From NCBI GenBank assembly GCA_964247055.1, contig OZ176053.1, forward strand, positions 3,348,001 through 3,412,000: 64,000 nucleotides of DNA, written 5' to 3'. Both the position numbers and the translations under genes were made by a program. The notes beneath the pieces are model-generated. The model was not told the DNA's origin. It ran no database searches and saw only the letters and a list, made by a program, of their open reading frames with translations. The stretch's first letter is position 1. The number at the start of each line of letters is the position of its first letter. Positions 49,730-60,776 of this stretch are shown piece by piece. This stretch comes from Paragordius varius (lineage: Eukaryota; Nematomorpha).

Positions 49730-51394
49730 TTAAATATAATTAGAAGATATCGACTTCCGATTATCTTCACCTTCGTCAGCAAAAAGTTTCGCATAAATTT
49801 CCTCCACTTCGGAAAAGGAATCTAAAAAAATGAAATTATATTATTTATAACCTTAAAATGAGTTTTGGCACAATTCATATCAATGGCAAATTTAAACTCT
49901 AAAAAAACTCTTAATAAAAATGATGAGCTTTTTAATTAAAATCAAGATTTTTTAAATATGATTGTCTTCTGAAAAAATATTTGAACAACCTGAAGATATC
50001 GACTCCCAATCATTTTCAACTTGGTCATCATCTTTATTATTTAAAAGTTTTTCATAAATTTCTTCTACTTCGGAAAAAGAATCTAAAAAAAATATTATAT
50101 TGTTAACATTGATGTTCGGATTATTACCGATTGCGAAAAATGTTAACTTTTCAAATGCTCTTATTAAAAATATACCGATAATGTAAAACTAAAAGACAAA
50201 TATATTTACAAATGTAACCATACTTATTTAAACCTTGATTAAAGTATATATTTAAGTGTATGAACAATTTTCTGATACCAATTTTAACCAATATAATGAG
50301 TTTTTATAGATGTTTTAAAAAATATATATTTTAATTTTCACTGTTCGTTTAATTTCATTTTAAAAATAAATGAAACCTGAAGATATCGACTCCCAATCAT
50401 CTTCATTTTCAACTTGGTCGTCCTTATTATTTAAAAACTTTTCATAAATTTCCTCCACTTCGGGAAATATATCTAAAAACATAAAATTAATTTATTTAAT
50501 ATTATACAAAAGGAGTTGTAAAAAATGTTTATTAATAATTTTGGCATTTTACTTGGAGAAGAGACAGGACTGACGGGAGTCCATGAATGATATTGATTGA
50601 CTTCACTGAAAGTGACACTCTTTTTTGGCTCTATTTACATATAACATTTGTATTTTATGGTATATAGTTAGATTGATTAAATATATTTTTTGAAATATTT
50701 AACTTATTTTTGTGTATGGTAATGTATTGTTGATAATAATAATTAAAATCTCACTTTGCTCCGAAGGTACCTCGGGATTACTTTCCAATCTTTCCCCTTT
50801 GTTCTTTTTGTTAAAACAGCAAGAAGATATGCAGCATAGATATCTTCTCCAGCCTGTAATATTAACATTAATACTTTATGGTCATAAATAAAATGAAAAT
50901 ACCGACTTGGAACTTTTAAAGTTATATAAATATCTGAATTACGATCAATGTTAGTAATTAAAATATATATATAAAATGATTAGTGCCATCAACTTATATT
51001 GTGGTCAATAAATATTGTCAAGCCAACTATTAACAAAAGAATCAAGTTAATGAGAGTTTAAATTCTAGATTTATTATAAACCAAAGCTATTTAATATTAA
51101 ACATAAATATAATTGTAAGTTGGCAATAACAGTGTAAAAGCATTATTCCAACTAATCGGTAATATAAGTACTGTTTAAAACATAAATCCAAAATTTCGCA
51201 ATTTTAAATTATCTAATATTTTTAATTTTACATTTATTTGACAAAGTTAAATGTATCTAACGAATTTTATTATAAATTTTCTGTTTTTGTGAAATATTTT
51301 TGGAAAAAAAATGTTATATGTGCATACCCTGTCCTTTCTCTTGGGTTTCGCCACCATTTGTCGTTTTCGCACCGAATATCCTTCCGAATTTCAT
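49730..51394 (-). CDS. Tandem family gene B, altered 3' end
   Basis: Exons 51394-51328, 50853-50755, 50630-50553, 50472-50377, 50082-49990, then a third acidic module from 49821. Motifs: MKFGRIFGAKTTNGG, YLCCISSCCFNKK, KPKKSVTFSEVNQYHSW, IFPEVEEIYEKFL, SFSEVEEIYEKLLNN. The last acidic module has lost its donor: where A, C and D have G|GTTGTT it reads TCTTCTAATTAT. It would therefore read on for three codons to TAA at 49730-49732 (174 aa), or be skipped, joining the intact terminal exon at 48998-48910 in frame (173 aa). The intron before the terminal exon carries an inverted piece of the G-poor repeat. It may be functional with a new end, or early in decay. Confidence 0.65.
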
Positions 51395-51429
51395 AAGACT
51401 AAATATTGATGATGAAATTGTTTGAAAAA

Positions 51430-51570
51430 ATATTTTTGTTAAATAGCAATGCGAGAGTTTTAAAAAGTGATTGTTGCTAAATAGAATATATCTCTATAGG
51501 CTTAGGCAATATGAGACCTTAAAAAATGATTGTTGTTATATAAAATGTGGGCTCATAATATAAAAAAGTG
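51430..51570 (-). promoter_or_regulatory. Conserved upstream block of gene B
   Basis: Carries the same paired ACAATCA motifs, GCCTAAGCCTATA and a TTTTTTATATTA TATA-like box near 51557-51568, in the same order and spacing as in A. Confidence 0.45.
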
Positions 51571-51914
51571 ATAAAGTTTTTTTAATAATTTTAAACTCTC
51601 ATTAATAATTAAATTCGATCATGCATTTGCCAAAATTTAAACACTCATTTCAATTGGGTAAAAATATTGGTGTCTAATATATAAATTTTCTCTAAAAAGA
51701 AAATATTCAACCTTTATGAAAGAATTAAAATTATGCCAATGACATATTTTAATTATATCCATATTATTTTTAAAAGGGTGCTCAAAAACCTAAACTCGCT
51801 TTAACTATTTACTATGTTTTAATCAAATATATGTCCATTATTAGATAATTAGATTTCAAACATAATACTGTAAAATGCAAACACAATATAACAATGCATG
51901 CCAATTCAATGGGG

Positions 51915-52023
51915 TGACTGGAAAAACCGTTTAAAAAATAGAAATTTTACTAAGATTTTGTGAGCTTATATTTGCATATTATGGATTTCCAAATTTTTCA
52001 TGGGCCTCGCGTTGGACACCCAT
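51915..52023. mobile_element. hAT-type MITE right-end fragment upstream of gene B
   Basis: GCATATTATGGATTTCCAAA then CTCGCGTTGGACACCC; same insertion as at 39.8-39.9 kb by flanking similarity. Confidence 0.5.
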
Positions 52024-52208
52024 TTTTATAGAAATTCGTTAATAAATATGTAATAGTTATACGTGATTGTTACCATTAATTAGATGACCCTTAAAAAATA
52101 TAATATTCATTAAAATGTAAAAAGGCCTCTTACAACATATTGGTCAATAAATCTATAATATACTTTGCTCTAAAACTTATTTTATAAAAAAATGTATTTT
52201 GTGTATAC

Positions 52209-52277
52209 CCTGTCTCATTTAATTCTTTTCGCCATCATTAGTCTTCTTCGCAGCGAATATCCTTTCAAAAAACTTCA
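52209..52277 (-). pseudogene. Isolated exon-1 relic of the tandem family
   Basis: MKFFERIFAAKKTNDGEKN followed by an in-frame TAA. 69 nt instead of 70, with a donor-like GTATAC at the expected place. It lies about 0.8 kb upstream of gene B, and no further exons of this copy are visible. Confidence 0.6.
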
Positions 52278-54114
52278 TTAAATTAAATTCATTTATGAAA
52301 GTTACAGAATTTTTGTTTGATACTTCAATTAATTACATTTTCATTTTTTTCTCCCTGATATATTTTGGAGTTTTTGAATTCAAAGCTCCAAAACACGATT
52401 TAAACTATCAATCGATATCGAAATCTATAAATATTACAGGTAAATTTCATTTTAAAACCTTTCAAAAGTAAATTATTTATATATTGTCTGTTCTATTCAC
52501 TATTTAAAAAATATTAAGGAAAATGGCAGCGAAAAAGTTTGAGATGATAATTTTACATCACAAAAAATTTTTTTATCATGCGCCTAAAAGGCTAAAGAAA
52601 TCTTGTTGTAAAATTTGTGCCCAATGCTAATATTCTTATTAAAGTATTTTCAATTATAAATGACTCTGGTATGTAAAACTACCCCATTTACAATTTAATT
52701 TGTTTCTAATTTTTGATAAAGTAACACTTAATTTTACTAAACTTCGATATTGAAATCAAGTATTAAATAAAAGAATAGTGCGTTGTTGAAATGTCTTTAT
52801 CGAAGTAAGCATGTATTTGTCTGCCGCCGAATTTTATTTCGGCAATCAAAATTTTTTAAAAAGAGACAACGGGCCGGGTGAACCCGGAGTATTATAATAA
52901 ATATATTTGAGGGGTCATTTTGTTAGTCTTATTATGACATTTCAATCACACTTGTTTAAAAAAGTTTTTTGCCATGGTACGAAATTCGAAAATATTTCAT
53001 AGCAATTTGAGACCGATTTTCATACTGGTCAAATCCGAATATTCGATAAATTAGTACGCAAGTTTTAAACTTCAGCTATGTTGAAAGACGCTTCGTGCGA
53101 TAATATAATTTATATTCAAAGTTTTAACCTATGTTGTTCCCTATTTAGGGCAATATAGGGGAAGATGAGTCAACTAACAAGATTTCATAGCAGATATAGG
53201 ACATCTCAAAGGGCATTGCAAAAATTAATTTTGTAACGCAGGGGAGTCCAACACAAATGGCTTTGCGGGCCGCATTTGAAAAATATATGGGCATTCATAA
53301 ATATTTATTTAGTGTATATGAAATATAAACAATATAATTTTGTTTATTTCACCAATTTTTGCATTTCCAATTTTAATGACATATTATATTGAGGAATTTG
53401 TTTAAATTTTACTGGGACCAATTTAAAAATGAAAATGTGCATTAACGTAAGAAACGTCAGTGTAAATAACTTTCCTAACTATTGGTCTCCCAAGGATATA
53501 GCTTTAATGGCACGTGTAGTATCGTACTTTAGTTGACTCTAACCCAATTTTATTCCATAAATAAGCTCAATTAAATATGAATATATTTTGTTTTAAAGTT
53601 ATTTTTCATATACATAGTTAGAAAATCTAGATTCATATAACAAGGGTTGGACCTAGCGCGATACATACATTTATTAATGAATAAATAATATCCATTTTAT
53701 TTGAATTTACAGAAAATTGACTAAAAGCCAACTTTTTTTATTTTTATATTATATTCTAATTTGAATAGATGAAGTGTTCATAACTTCTGATGCCGTTACA
53801 TTTTTCGAAATGATAAAATAAATAATGAGTTTAAAACTTGCTTTTCCTAAAGAGTAGGATCTTAACTTTTATTAAGGACTTTAAGTAAGCTTTAACACTT
53901 GTCTGACCAGGGACAGTTATAATGAGAAAAAGTGGTCGTTTTAACTTCAAAAGGCCAATTTAACCAGGTTGTGAAAAAATAATTTTTTTATCATAGAAAT
54001 TGAATCAATCCAAATGGAATTATGTGAATTTTCCCTAGTTATCTTTTCAATTAAAATTATAAATTTTTTTAGAACCGATACATGCAGAAATTAAAAAATC
54101 GTTGTAATTTAAAA
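52278..54114. other. Gene-poor DNA between units B and C
   Basis: 52.38-52.72 kb is distantly similar to 58.48-58.80 kb (AGCTCC, TCAAA, AAACTACCCCA landmarks), perhaps an old TTAA-type MITE. A GC-rich spot GGGCCGGGTGAACCCGG lies near 52872. From 53.15 kb on it is the B/C shared segment. Confidence 0.45.
53240..53425. mobile_element. Truncated hAT-type MITE, in the C unit
   Basis: Left end CAGGGGAGTCCAACACAAAT and interior match the 46.7-kb copy; flanking GATGAGTCAACTAACAAGAT is shared as well. Confidence 0.6.
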
Positions 54115-55400
54115 TAGGTATAATTTATTTGTTACTTTAAGAATCATTAACTTTATACATAAAATTAACATTCAAAATAACATTAACAGTATAATATTAA
54201 GAATTTAATATGTAGTATTTGATGAGTTATGATATAAAGTATGGCGTTAAAAAGGATGGTGTAGTGGTAAATGTGTGTGCATGTGTGTATGTGCGTTTGA
54301 GGGTTGAGTGTTAGAGTGTGAGGCGTGGCATCAAAGAATTCGAATTCATCAATTAAAAAAAGTAATCCAAAATTCAATAAAAAATGAATCCAAAATTATT
54401 TATATAAAAGCAATAATAATATAGATATATGAGAAGTTTGAATAGGTAAAGTTGTAATAAAGATGAGTGCAGGTTGTTAAGTGTTTGAGTAGAGATGGGA
54501 GGTTGAGTGGAGGTTATAAAAAATCCTTATCCAAAAAAGAAAAAATAATCCAAAATCCAAATGTCATAAAAATGGTGATCCAAAAAATGATGTAAATATA
54601 AAGAATCCAATTGTATAAAAAATAGAATATGTAAATGATGAATGTTGTCAAAAAAGGTAATAAAATGTTGATGACATGTGTAAGGGTTGAGAGTGTAGAG
54701 TTGAGTGTGAAGTGATATGTGGTTGAAAAAAAAGGGTTGTGTTTGAGTATCCAAAAATCAAAAAATGTCATAAAAAGTACAGAATCCAAATCCAATTAAA
54801 TATAAAGAATCCAAATCCAATATAAATATAAAGAATCCAAATATGATATATAAAAGATGAGTGTAATATATGTAAAAATATAGTTGATTGGATGTGAAGA
54901 GTGAGTAGAGAGGTATGATTTGTAATAGGTAGTTGTGGGATAGTAGTTTAAAGAATCCAAATGTATAAATAATAGAATATATAAATGATCAGTAGTGTGA
55001 ATATGGGTGTAATGATGTGTAGATGAGATGTATTGTGGAGAGTTTGAATTGAGTATGAGATAAGGGTTTGAGTAAGAGATGTGACAATCCAAAAATCAAA
55101 TAATGTCATAAAAAGTAAAGAATCCAAATATAAAAATAAAAATAAAGAATCCAAAAGTGATTAATAAAGGTATGTGATGTAATGTAAAAAGATAAATGTA
55201 ATTGGATGTAAAGAGTGAGTAGATAGGTTTGATTTGTAAGTGTAGGTAGGTGTGGAATATAAGTTTGACAAAGATGTAGAAGTAGAAGGAATCCAAATAT
55301 GTAAAGGAATAAAATGCATAAAAAATCCAAAATATATGATAAAAGATGAAACAAGTAATAAAATGTTGAAGAAATATTAAAAATAAAATTATTATAGTTG
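54115..55400. repeat. G-poor repeat block downstream of gene C
   Basis: Same family of AATCCAAA, GTAGGTAGGTGTG and TGAGTG blocks, starting about 30 bp after the stop codon of gene C. Confidence 0.75.
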
Positions 55401-55427
55401 AAGAATTTTTTTGTGTTCCCCGAATCA

Positions 55428-57778
55428 TCAATCCGCTTCATTCCTCGGGGAAAGACAATTCCAATCCACAACTTCATATTCATTATACTCTTTCAATGGT
55501 TTCTCCACCGTTTTTTCTAAAAATGTTAATGGTAGAAATAAGTAAGACCTCTAAGTTGAATAGGAGTAAATTAATAGAGGAAAGAGTTTAAATTTAGTGT
55601 TATATCCATCACCTTAAATTAGTATTAGAATTATTTATAGCACAATCCCGGTTTTTTTGTGTTTTTGAAAGCGCTAACCCATTTTACGGGTTTTAAAATG
55701 TGAGGCTGTTAAGCTTATATGTATTTAATGCACATATAAGCTTATTTATTTTACAATAAATAATTGGGGAAATATCAGTAACATAATATGGGCAAAATTT
55801 GCGATAATCGGATTTAAATATGATAAAAGTTTGTTGTTCTAAAATAACTCGTAAATTTCAACACTTTAAGTCTGAAAAATTTTATACATTTTCACATATT
55901 CTTATTTAGACTTTTTACTGTTTTTTATAATTTTAAAATTATCAAAATAGATTTAGTTTTTATAATATAAGCTTGCGGTATTTATTATTTTTATAACAAT
56001 TTAAATAAATTTAGACATATTTTGTATCAGATCAAAACGAGGGAATTCTAAGTTTTAAGCAAAATCCTCTATTCATATATTAAAAATAAAACAACCAGAA
56101 GATATCGACTTCCGATCATCTTCACCATCGTCAGCAAAAAGTTTCGCATAAATTTCCTCCACTTCGGAAAAAGAATCTAAAAAAATAATATATTATTTAT
56201 AACCTTAAGTTGGCACAAATCATATCAATTGCAAATTTAAACTTTAAGAATTTTTAATAAAAATAATGAGCTATTTTAATAATAATCAAGATTTTAAAAA
56301 TATGGCTGTCTTTTAAAAAAATATTTGTGTTCACATTATGTATGATAATTTTATTTTTTAAACAAGATCAACCTGAAGATATCGACTCCCAATCATCTTC
56401 ATTTTCAACTTGGTCATCTTTATTATTTAATAGTTTTTCATAAATTTCCTCCACTTCGGAAAAAGAATCTAAAAAATAAATTTAATATAAAATGAGGTTA
56501 GGATCCGATTACAACAAATTTTAACTTTTGAAATGCTCTTATATCATTAAAAATATAGCGAGAATGTAAAACTAAAAGATAGACATATTTTACAAATGCA
56601 ACCATACTTAGTTAAACCTTGATTTAAGTATATATTTAAGTGTATTAACAATTTTTCTCCGATACCTATTTTAACCTAAATGATGAGCTATTTTTTATAG
56701 TTATTTAAATATATATATTTCAATTTTCACCTTTTTTCCGTATAATTTTATTTTTTAAAAAAAATGCAACCTGAAGATACCGACTCCCAATCATCTTCAT
56801 TTTCAACTTGGTCGTCTTTATTATTTAAAAGTTTTTCATAAATTTCCTCCACTTCGGGAAAAATATCTAAAAAAACGTAAAATAATTTATTAAAAATTAT
56901 ACAAAATGAGTTGTAAAAAATGTTTATCAATAATTTTGGTATTTTACATGGAGAAGAGACAGGACTGACCGGAGTCCATGAATGGTATTGATTGACTTCA
57001 CTGAAAGTGACACACTTTTTTGCCTCTATTTATATATAAACATTTGTTTTTTATAAAATATTTAGCTTATTTTTATGTATGGTAATATGTTGATGATAAT
57101 ATTAGATTTTAAAATCTCACTTCGCTCCGAAGGTAAATCGCGATTACTTTCCAATCTTTCCCCTTCGTTCTTTTTCTTAAAACAGCAAGAAGATATGCAG
57201 CATAGATATCTTCTCCAGCCTGATTAACATTTATACTTTATGGTTGTATATAAAATGAAAATACTGATTCGGTTTTTGGAAATTTTAGAGTTATATTAAT
57301 AAATGAATTTTGGTCAATGTTAGCAATTAAAATATATATAAAATGATTATTGCCATCATTTAACTTTAAACTTATATTGTGGTCAATAAATATTGTCAAC
57401 CCAACTTTTAACAAAAGAATCAAGTTAATGAGAGTATAAATTTTAGATTTATTATAAACCAAAGCTATTTATATTATTAAACATAAATATAATTGTAAGT
57501 TGGCAATAACAGTGTAAAAGCATTTAAGTTTCAACTAATCAAAGTTATGTTATGTTTCAAACATTAATCTATTTTAAAATTTTGATTTATTTTATTTTCC
57601 ATTTATTTAAAAAGGTAAATGTATTTAACTAAATATCATTGATAAATTTTATCATTAATTTTCTAATCTTTGTGGAAAATTGTGGAAAAAAATGTTATAT
57701 GTGCATACCCTGACTCTTCCCTTGGGTTTGACCACCATTTGTCGGTTTCACAGTGAATATCCTTGAAAAAAATTTCAT
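55428..57778 (-). CDS. Tandem family gene C, three acidic modules
   Basis: Seven exons, 202 aa: 57778-57709, 57219-57121, 57025-56948, 56866-56771, 56468-56373, 56176-56096, 55516-55428. Exon 1 MKFFSRIFTVKPTNGG; exon 2 YLCCISSCCFKKKNEGERLE; exon 3 KKCVTFSEVNQYHSW, whose RVxF core is KCVTF; acidic modules IFPEVEEIYEKLLNN..DDWESVSS, SFSEVEEIYEKLLNN..DDWESISS and SFSEVEEIYAKLF..DDRKSISS; terminal exon with EVVDWSCLSPRNEAD. Lengths of all seven exons keep the phase-1 register, and frame and splice sites are intact. It has one more acidic module than gene A. Confidence 0.75.
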
Positions 57779-57839
57779 TAATTTTGATTTTGATAATGAA
57801 AGTTTGTTTTAAAAAATATTTTTGTGAAATAGTAATGCG

Positions 57840-57955
57840 AGAGTTTTAAAAAGTGATTGTTGCTAAATAGAATATATCTATAGGCTTAGGCAATATGAGA
57901 CCTTAAAAATGATTGTTGTTACATAAAATGTAGGCTTTTAAGTATATAAAACGTG
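57840..57955 (-). promoter_or_regulatory. Conserved upstream block of gene C
   Basis: Paired ACAATCA motifs, GCCTAAGCCTATA and TTTATATACTT near 57940-57950. Confidence 0.45.
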
Positions 57956-59168
57956 ATAACGTTTTTTCCATATATTTTTAAACTTTCAATAATAACCAAA
58001 TTTGATGATGCATTCGCTAAAATATAAACCCGCATTTTAAAAATTGGATTTTACACTTATAAGCTAAAGGGTAAATATTGGTGTCTAAAATATAAAACTC
58101 TATAAAGAAAATCTAAACCTTGAAAAATAAGAAATTATTTTAAATTCCATTAAAATATTATAAATTTATACATTTTAGAGGCCATGTTATATTTAAAAGG
58201 GTACTTTAATACTTAAACTCGCATTGGCTAAGTTCTATGTTTTAATCGGAAATACAACAATGAAAATATTTTAGGTCATAATAAAATTCTATATCAATAT
58301 AAACTTGGTTTTTTCCGTTTTTTACCGGAATTAAGAAATGATTGAAAGCGAACGACGACAGGGGGAACTCGCGATATAATAGGCCCTCATATTTGCAAAG
58401 CATGTTAATGAGGCGTTTTTTCGTTAGACATGAATTGGGAATTACTTACATTTGGTAAAAAAGAACATTATTTAAACATTTAATTTTTACAGTTTTGTGA
58501 CATCTAGAGTCTAAAACTGGGCCAGCTCCGAAACCCGATTGGAACGAATTGATATTAAAATAAAAATATATCAAATTTTGCTGGCAAAATGCAGTTTGAA
58601 ATCTTTTCAAAAATATAGGAAAAAATGGCGGCATTTTATACTTTTACATTTTAAAAATTCTTTTTTATATAATGCCTCAGAGGCTAAATAAAAGCTTATT
58701 TTTAGATTCCGCTTAATACCCTAAATACTTTTAAGATATTCAAATTTTGAATAGCTCTGGGATATCAAACTACCCCAAAAGGTATAGTGTTAATAATCAT
58801 AGCATATACGATATTCGGCAAATAACCTCATTAAATATATTTTTTGTTATGTGAGTGATGCAATAAAATTAAAAAAGTCTAAATTTATGCAGAAAAAGAG
58901 AAATAAGAAAACTGGATATAATTTGTTTAGGGAAGTAAAAAATTAAGGAATATCATACCTCTCACCTAATGAAAATATGAAAGGTAAAAGTTAATTTTTT
59001 ACTACAAAAAGAGATTATATTGAAATCATATGCCATATATGAATTTTAAAAATACTATGTTACAGATATAACAATTTTATATATATCCGTTTGATAATTA
59101 TAATAAAAAAACTTAAATTAACTGAAACTCACTTTCCTAACTTGGTCATCATTTTCCTTACTAAAATA

Positions 59169-59390
59169 TCATAAATTTATTTTGTGTAGATTTTGAATGT
59201 TGAAGCCTCTTTTGCGAAAGCACTGAGTAAAAGGGTCATTAGCCCAAGTCTTGCGGTGAAGTCTAGGATATAGTTCTGCCACTGCTCGAATGGCTACATT
59301 TATAAGGGGTTTGACTTGTCCAAACCCCAATTTATTTAAGCAGAAAATAAAATAAATTAAAAATAGGCTAATCTTAGTTTTTACCCCCAA
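59169..59390 (-). CDS. Hypothetical no-ATG ORF, copy P2
   Basis: Differs from P1 at only four residues (second codon, G8S, T38A, R48W), all in an otherwise unbroken frame. As in P1 there is no ATG, and the AG that could act as acceptor before the P1 frame is absent here. The surrounding DNA (58.8-59.5 kb) is homologous to 35.0-35.8 kb. Confidence 0.3.
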   Translation of the reverse strand: MGVKTKISLFLIYFIFCLNKLGFGQVKPLINVAIRAVAELYPRLHRKTWANDPFTQCFRKRGFNIQNLHKINL

Positions 59391-59474
59391 AATGAACGAT
59401 TTTTGTTTAGCAGTAAGGTTTTGATAGAGGGTACTCTTACATAAATTCTAATAAAACACAAAAAAATATTTCTG

Positions 59475-60745
59475 AAATAAGATAATAGATAGAAATAATT
59501 TATTTGATGCTTTGTAATCATTAACTTTATATATAAAATCAACATTATGAATATAACATAAACAATATAACATTAACAATTCAAAATGTATAGTATTTGA
59601 TGAGTTATGATATAAAGTATGGCGTTGAAAAGGATGGTTTAGTTGTAAATGTGTGTGCGTGTGTGTATGTGAGTTTGAGGGTTGAGTGTTAGAGTGTGAG
59701 ATGTAACATTAAAGAATCCAAATCCATCAAATAAAAAAAGTAATCCAAATATAATAAAAAATGAATCCAAATTTTTTTATATAAAAGCAATAATATAGAT
59801 AGATAGGTGAAGTTGTTTTAAGATGAGTGCATGTATGTGAAGTGTTTGAGTAGAGGATAGATGAGGTTGAGTGTGAGGTATCAAAAATCCAAATCCAAAA
59901 ATAAAAAATAATGCAAAATCCAAATGTCATAAAAAATGATGATCCAAAAAATGATGAAAATATAAAGAATCCAATTGTATGAAGAATAGAATATATAAAT
60001 TATGAATGATATGTTGATGACATGTGTAAGGGTTGAGAGTGTAGAGGTGAGTGTGAAGTGATATGTGGTTGAAGAAAAAGGGTTGTGTTTAAGTATCCAA
60101 CAATATCAAAAATGTCATAAAAAGTAAAGAATCCAAATCCAATATATATAAAGAATCCAAATCCAATACAAAAATAAAGATTCCAAACGTTATTGATGAG
60201 TGTGATATATGTTGAAAGATAAATGTGATGTGTGAAGAGTGAGTAGAAAGGTTTGATTTGTAAGTGTAGGTAGGTGTGGGATGTAAGTAGTTTAAAGAAT
60301 CCAAATGTATAAAAAATAGAATATATAAATGATGAATAGTGTGAATATGGGTGTAATGATGTGTAGATGAGATGTATGGTGAAGAGTTTGAATGAGTGTG
60401 AGATGAGAGGTTTGAGTATGAGATGTGACAATATAAAAATCAAAAAATGTCATAAAAAGTAAAGAATCCAAATCCAATATAAAAATAAAGAATCCATAAA
60501 TGTCAATTAAAAGATGAGTGTGACGTAATGTAAAAAGATAAATGTGGTTGATGTGAAGAGTGAGTAGATAGGTTGTTGTTTGAAGTGTAGGTAGGTGTGG
60601 AATGTAAGTTTGGCAAAGATGTAGAATAAAGAAGTAAAATGAATCCAAATAAGTAAAGGAATAAAATGCATAAAAAAATGCATAATAAAAGATAAAATGA
60701 GCAATAAAATATTGAAGAAATATTAAAAATAAAAAAAATAATTAT
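59475..60745. repeat. G-poor repeat block downstream of gene D
   Basis: Closest to the block after gene A, including the order of sub-blocks and the shared GTGTGTGCGTGTGTGTATG end. It lies between gene D and the P2 ORF, as in A and P1. Confidence 0.75.
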
Positions 60746-60776
60746 AGTTGAAGAATTTTTTGTGTTCACCGAATGA

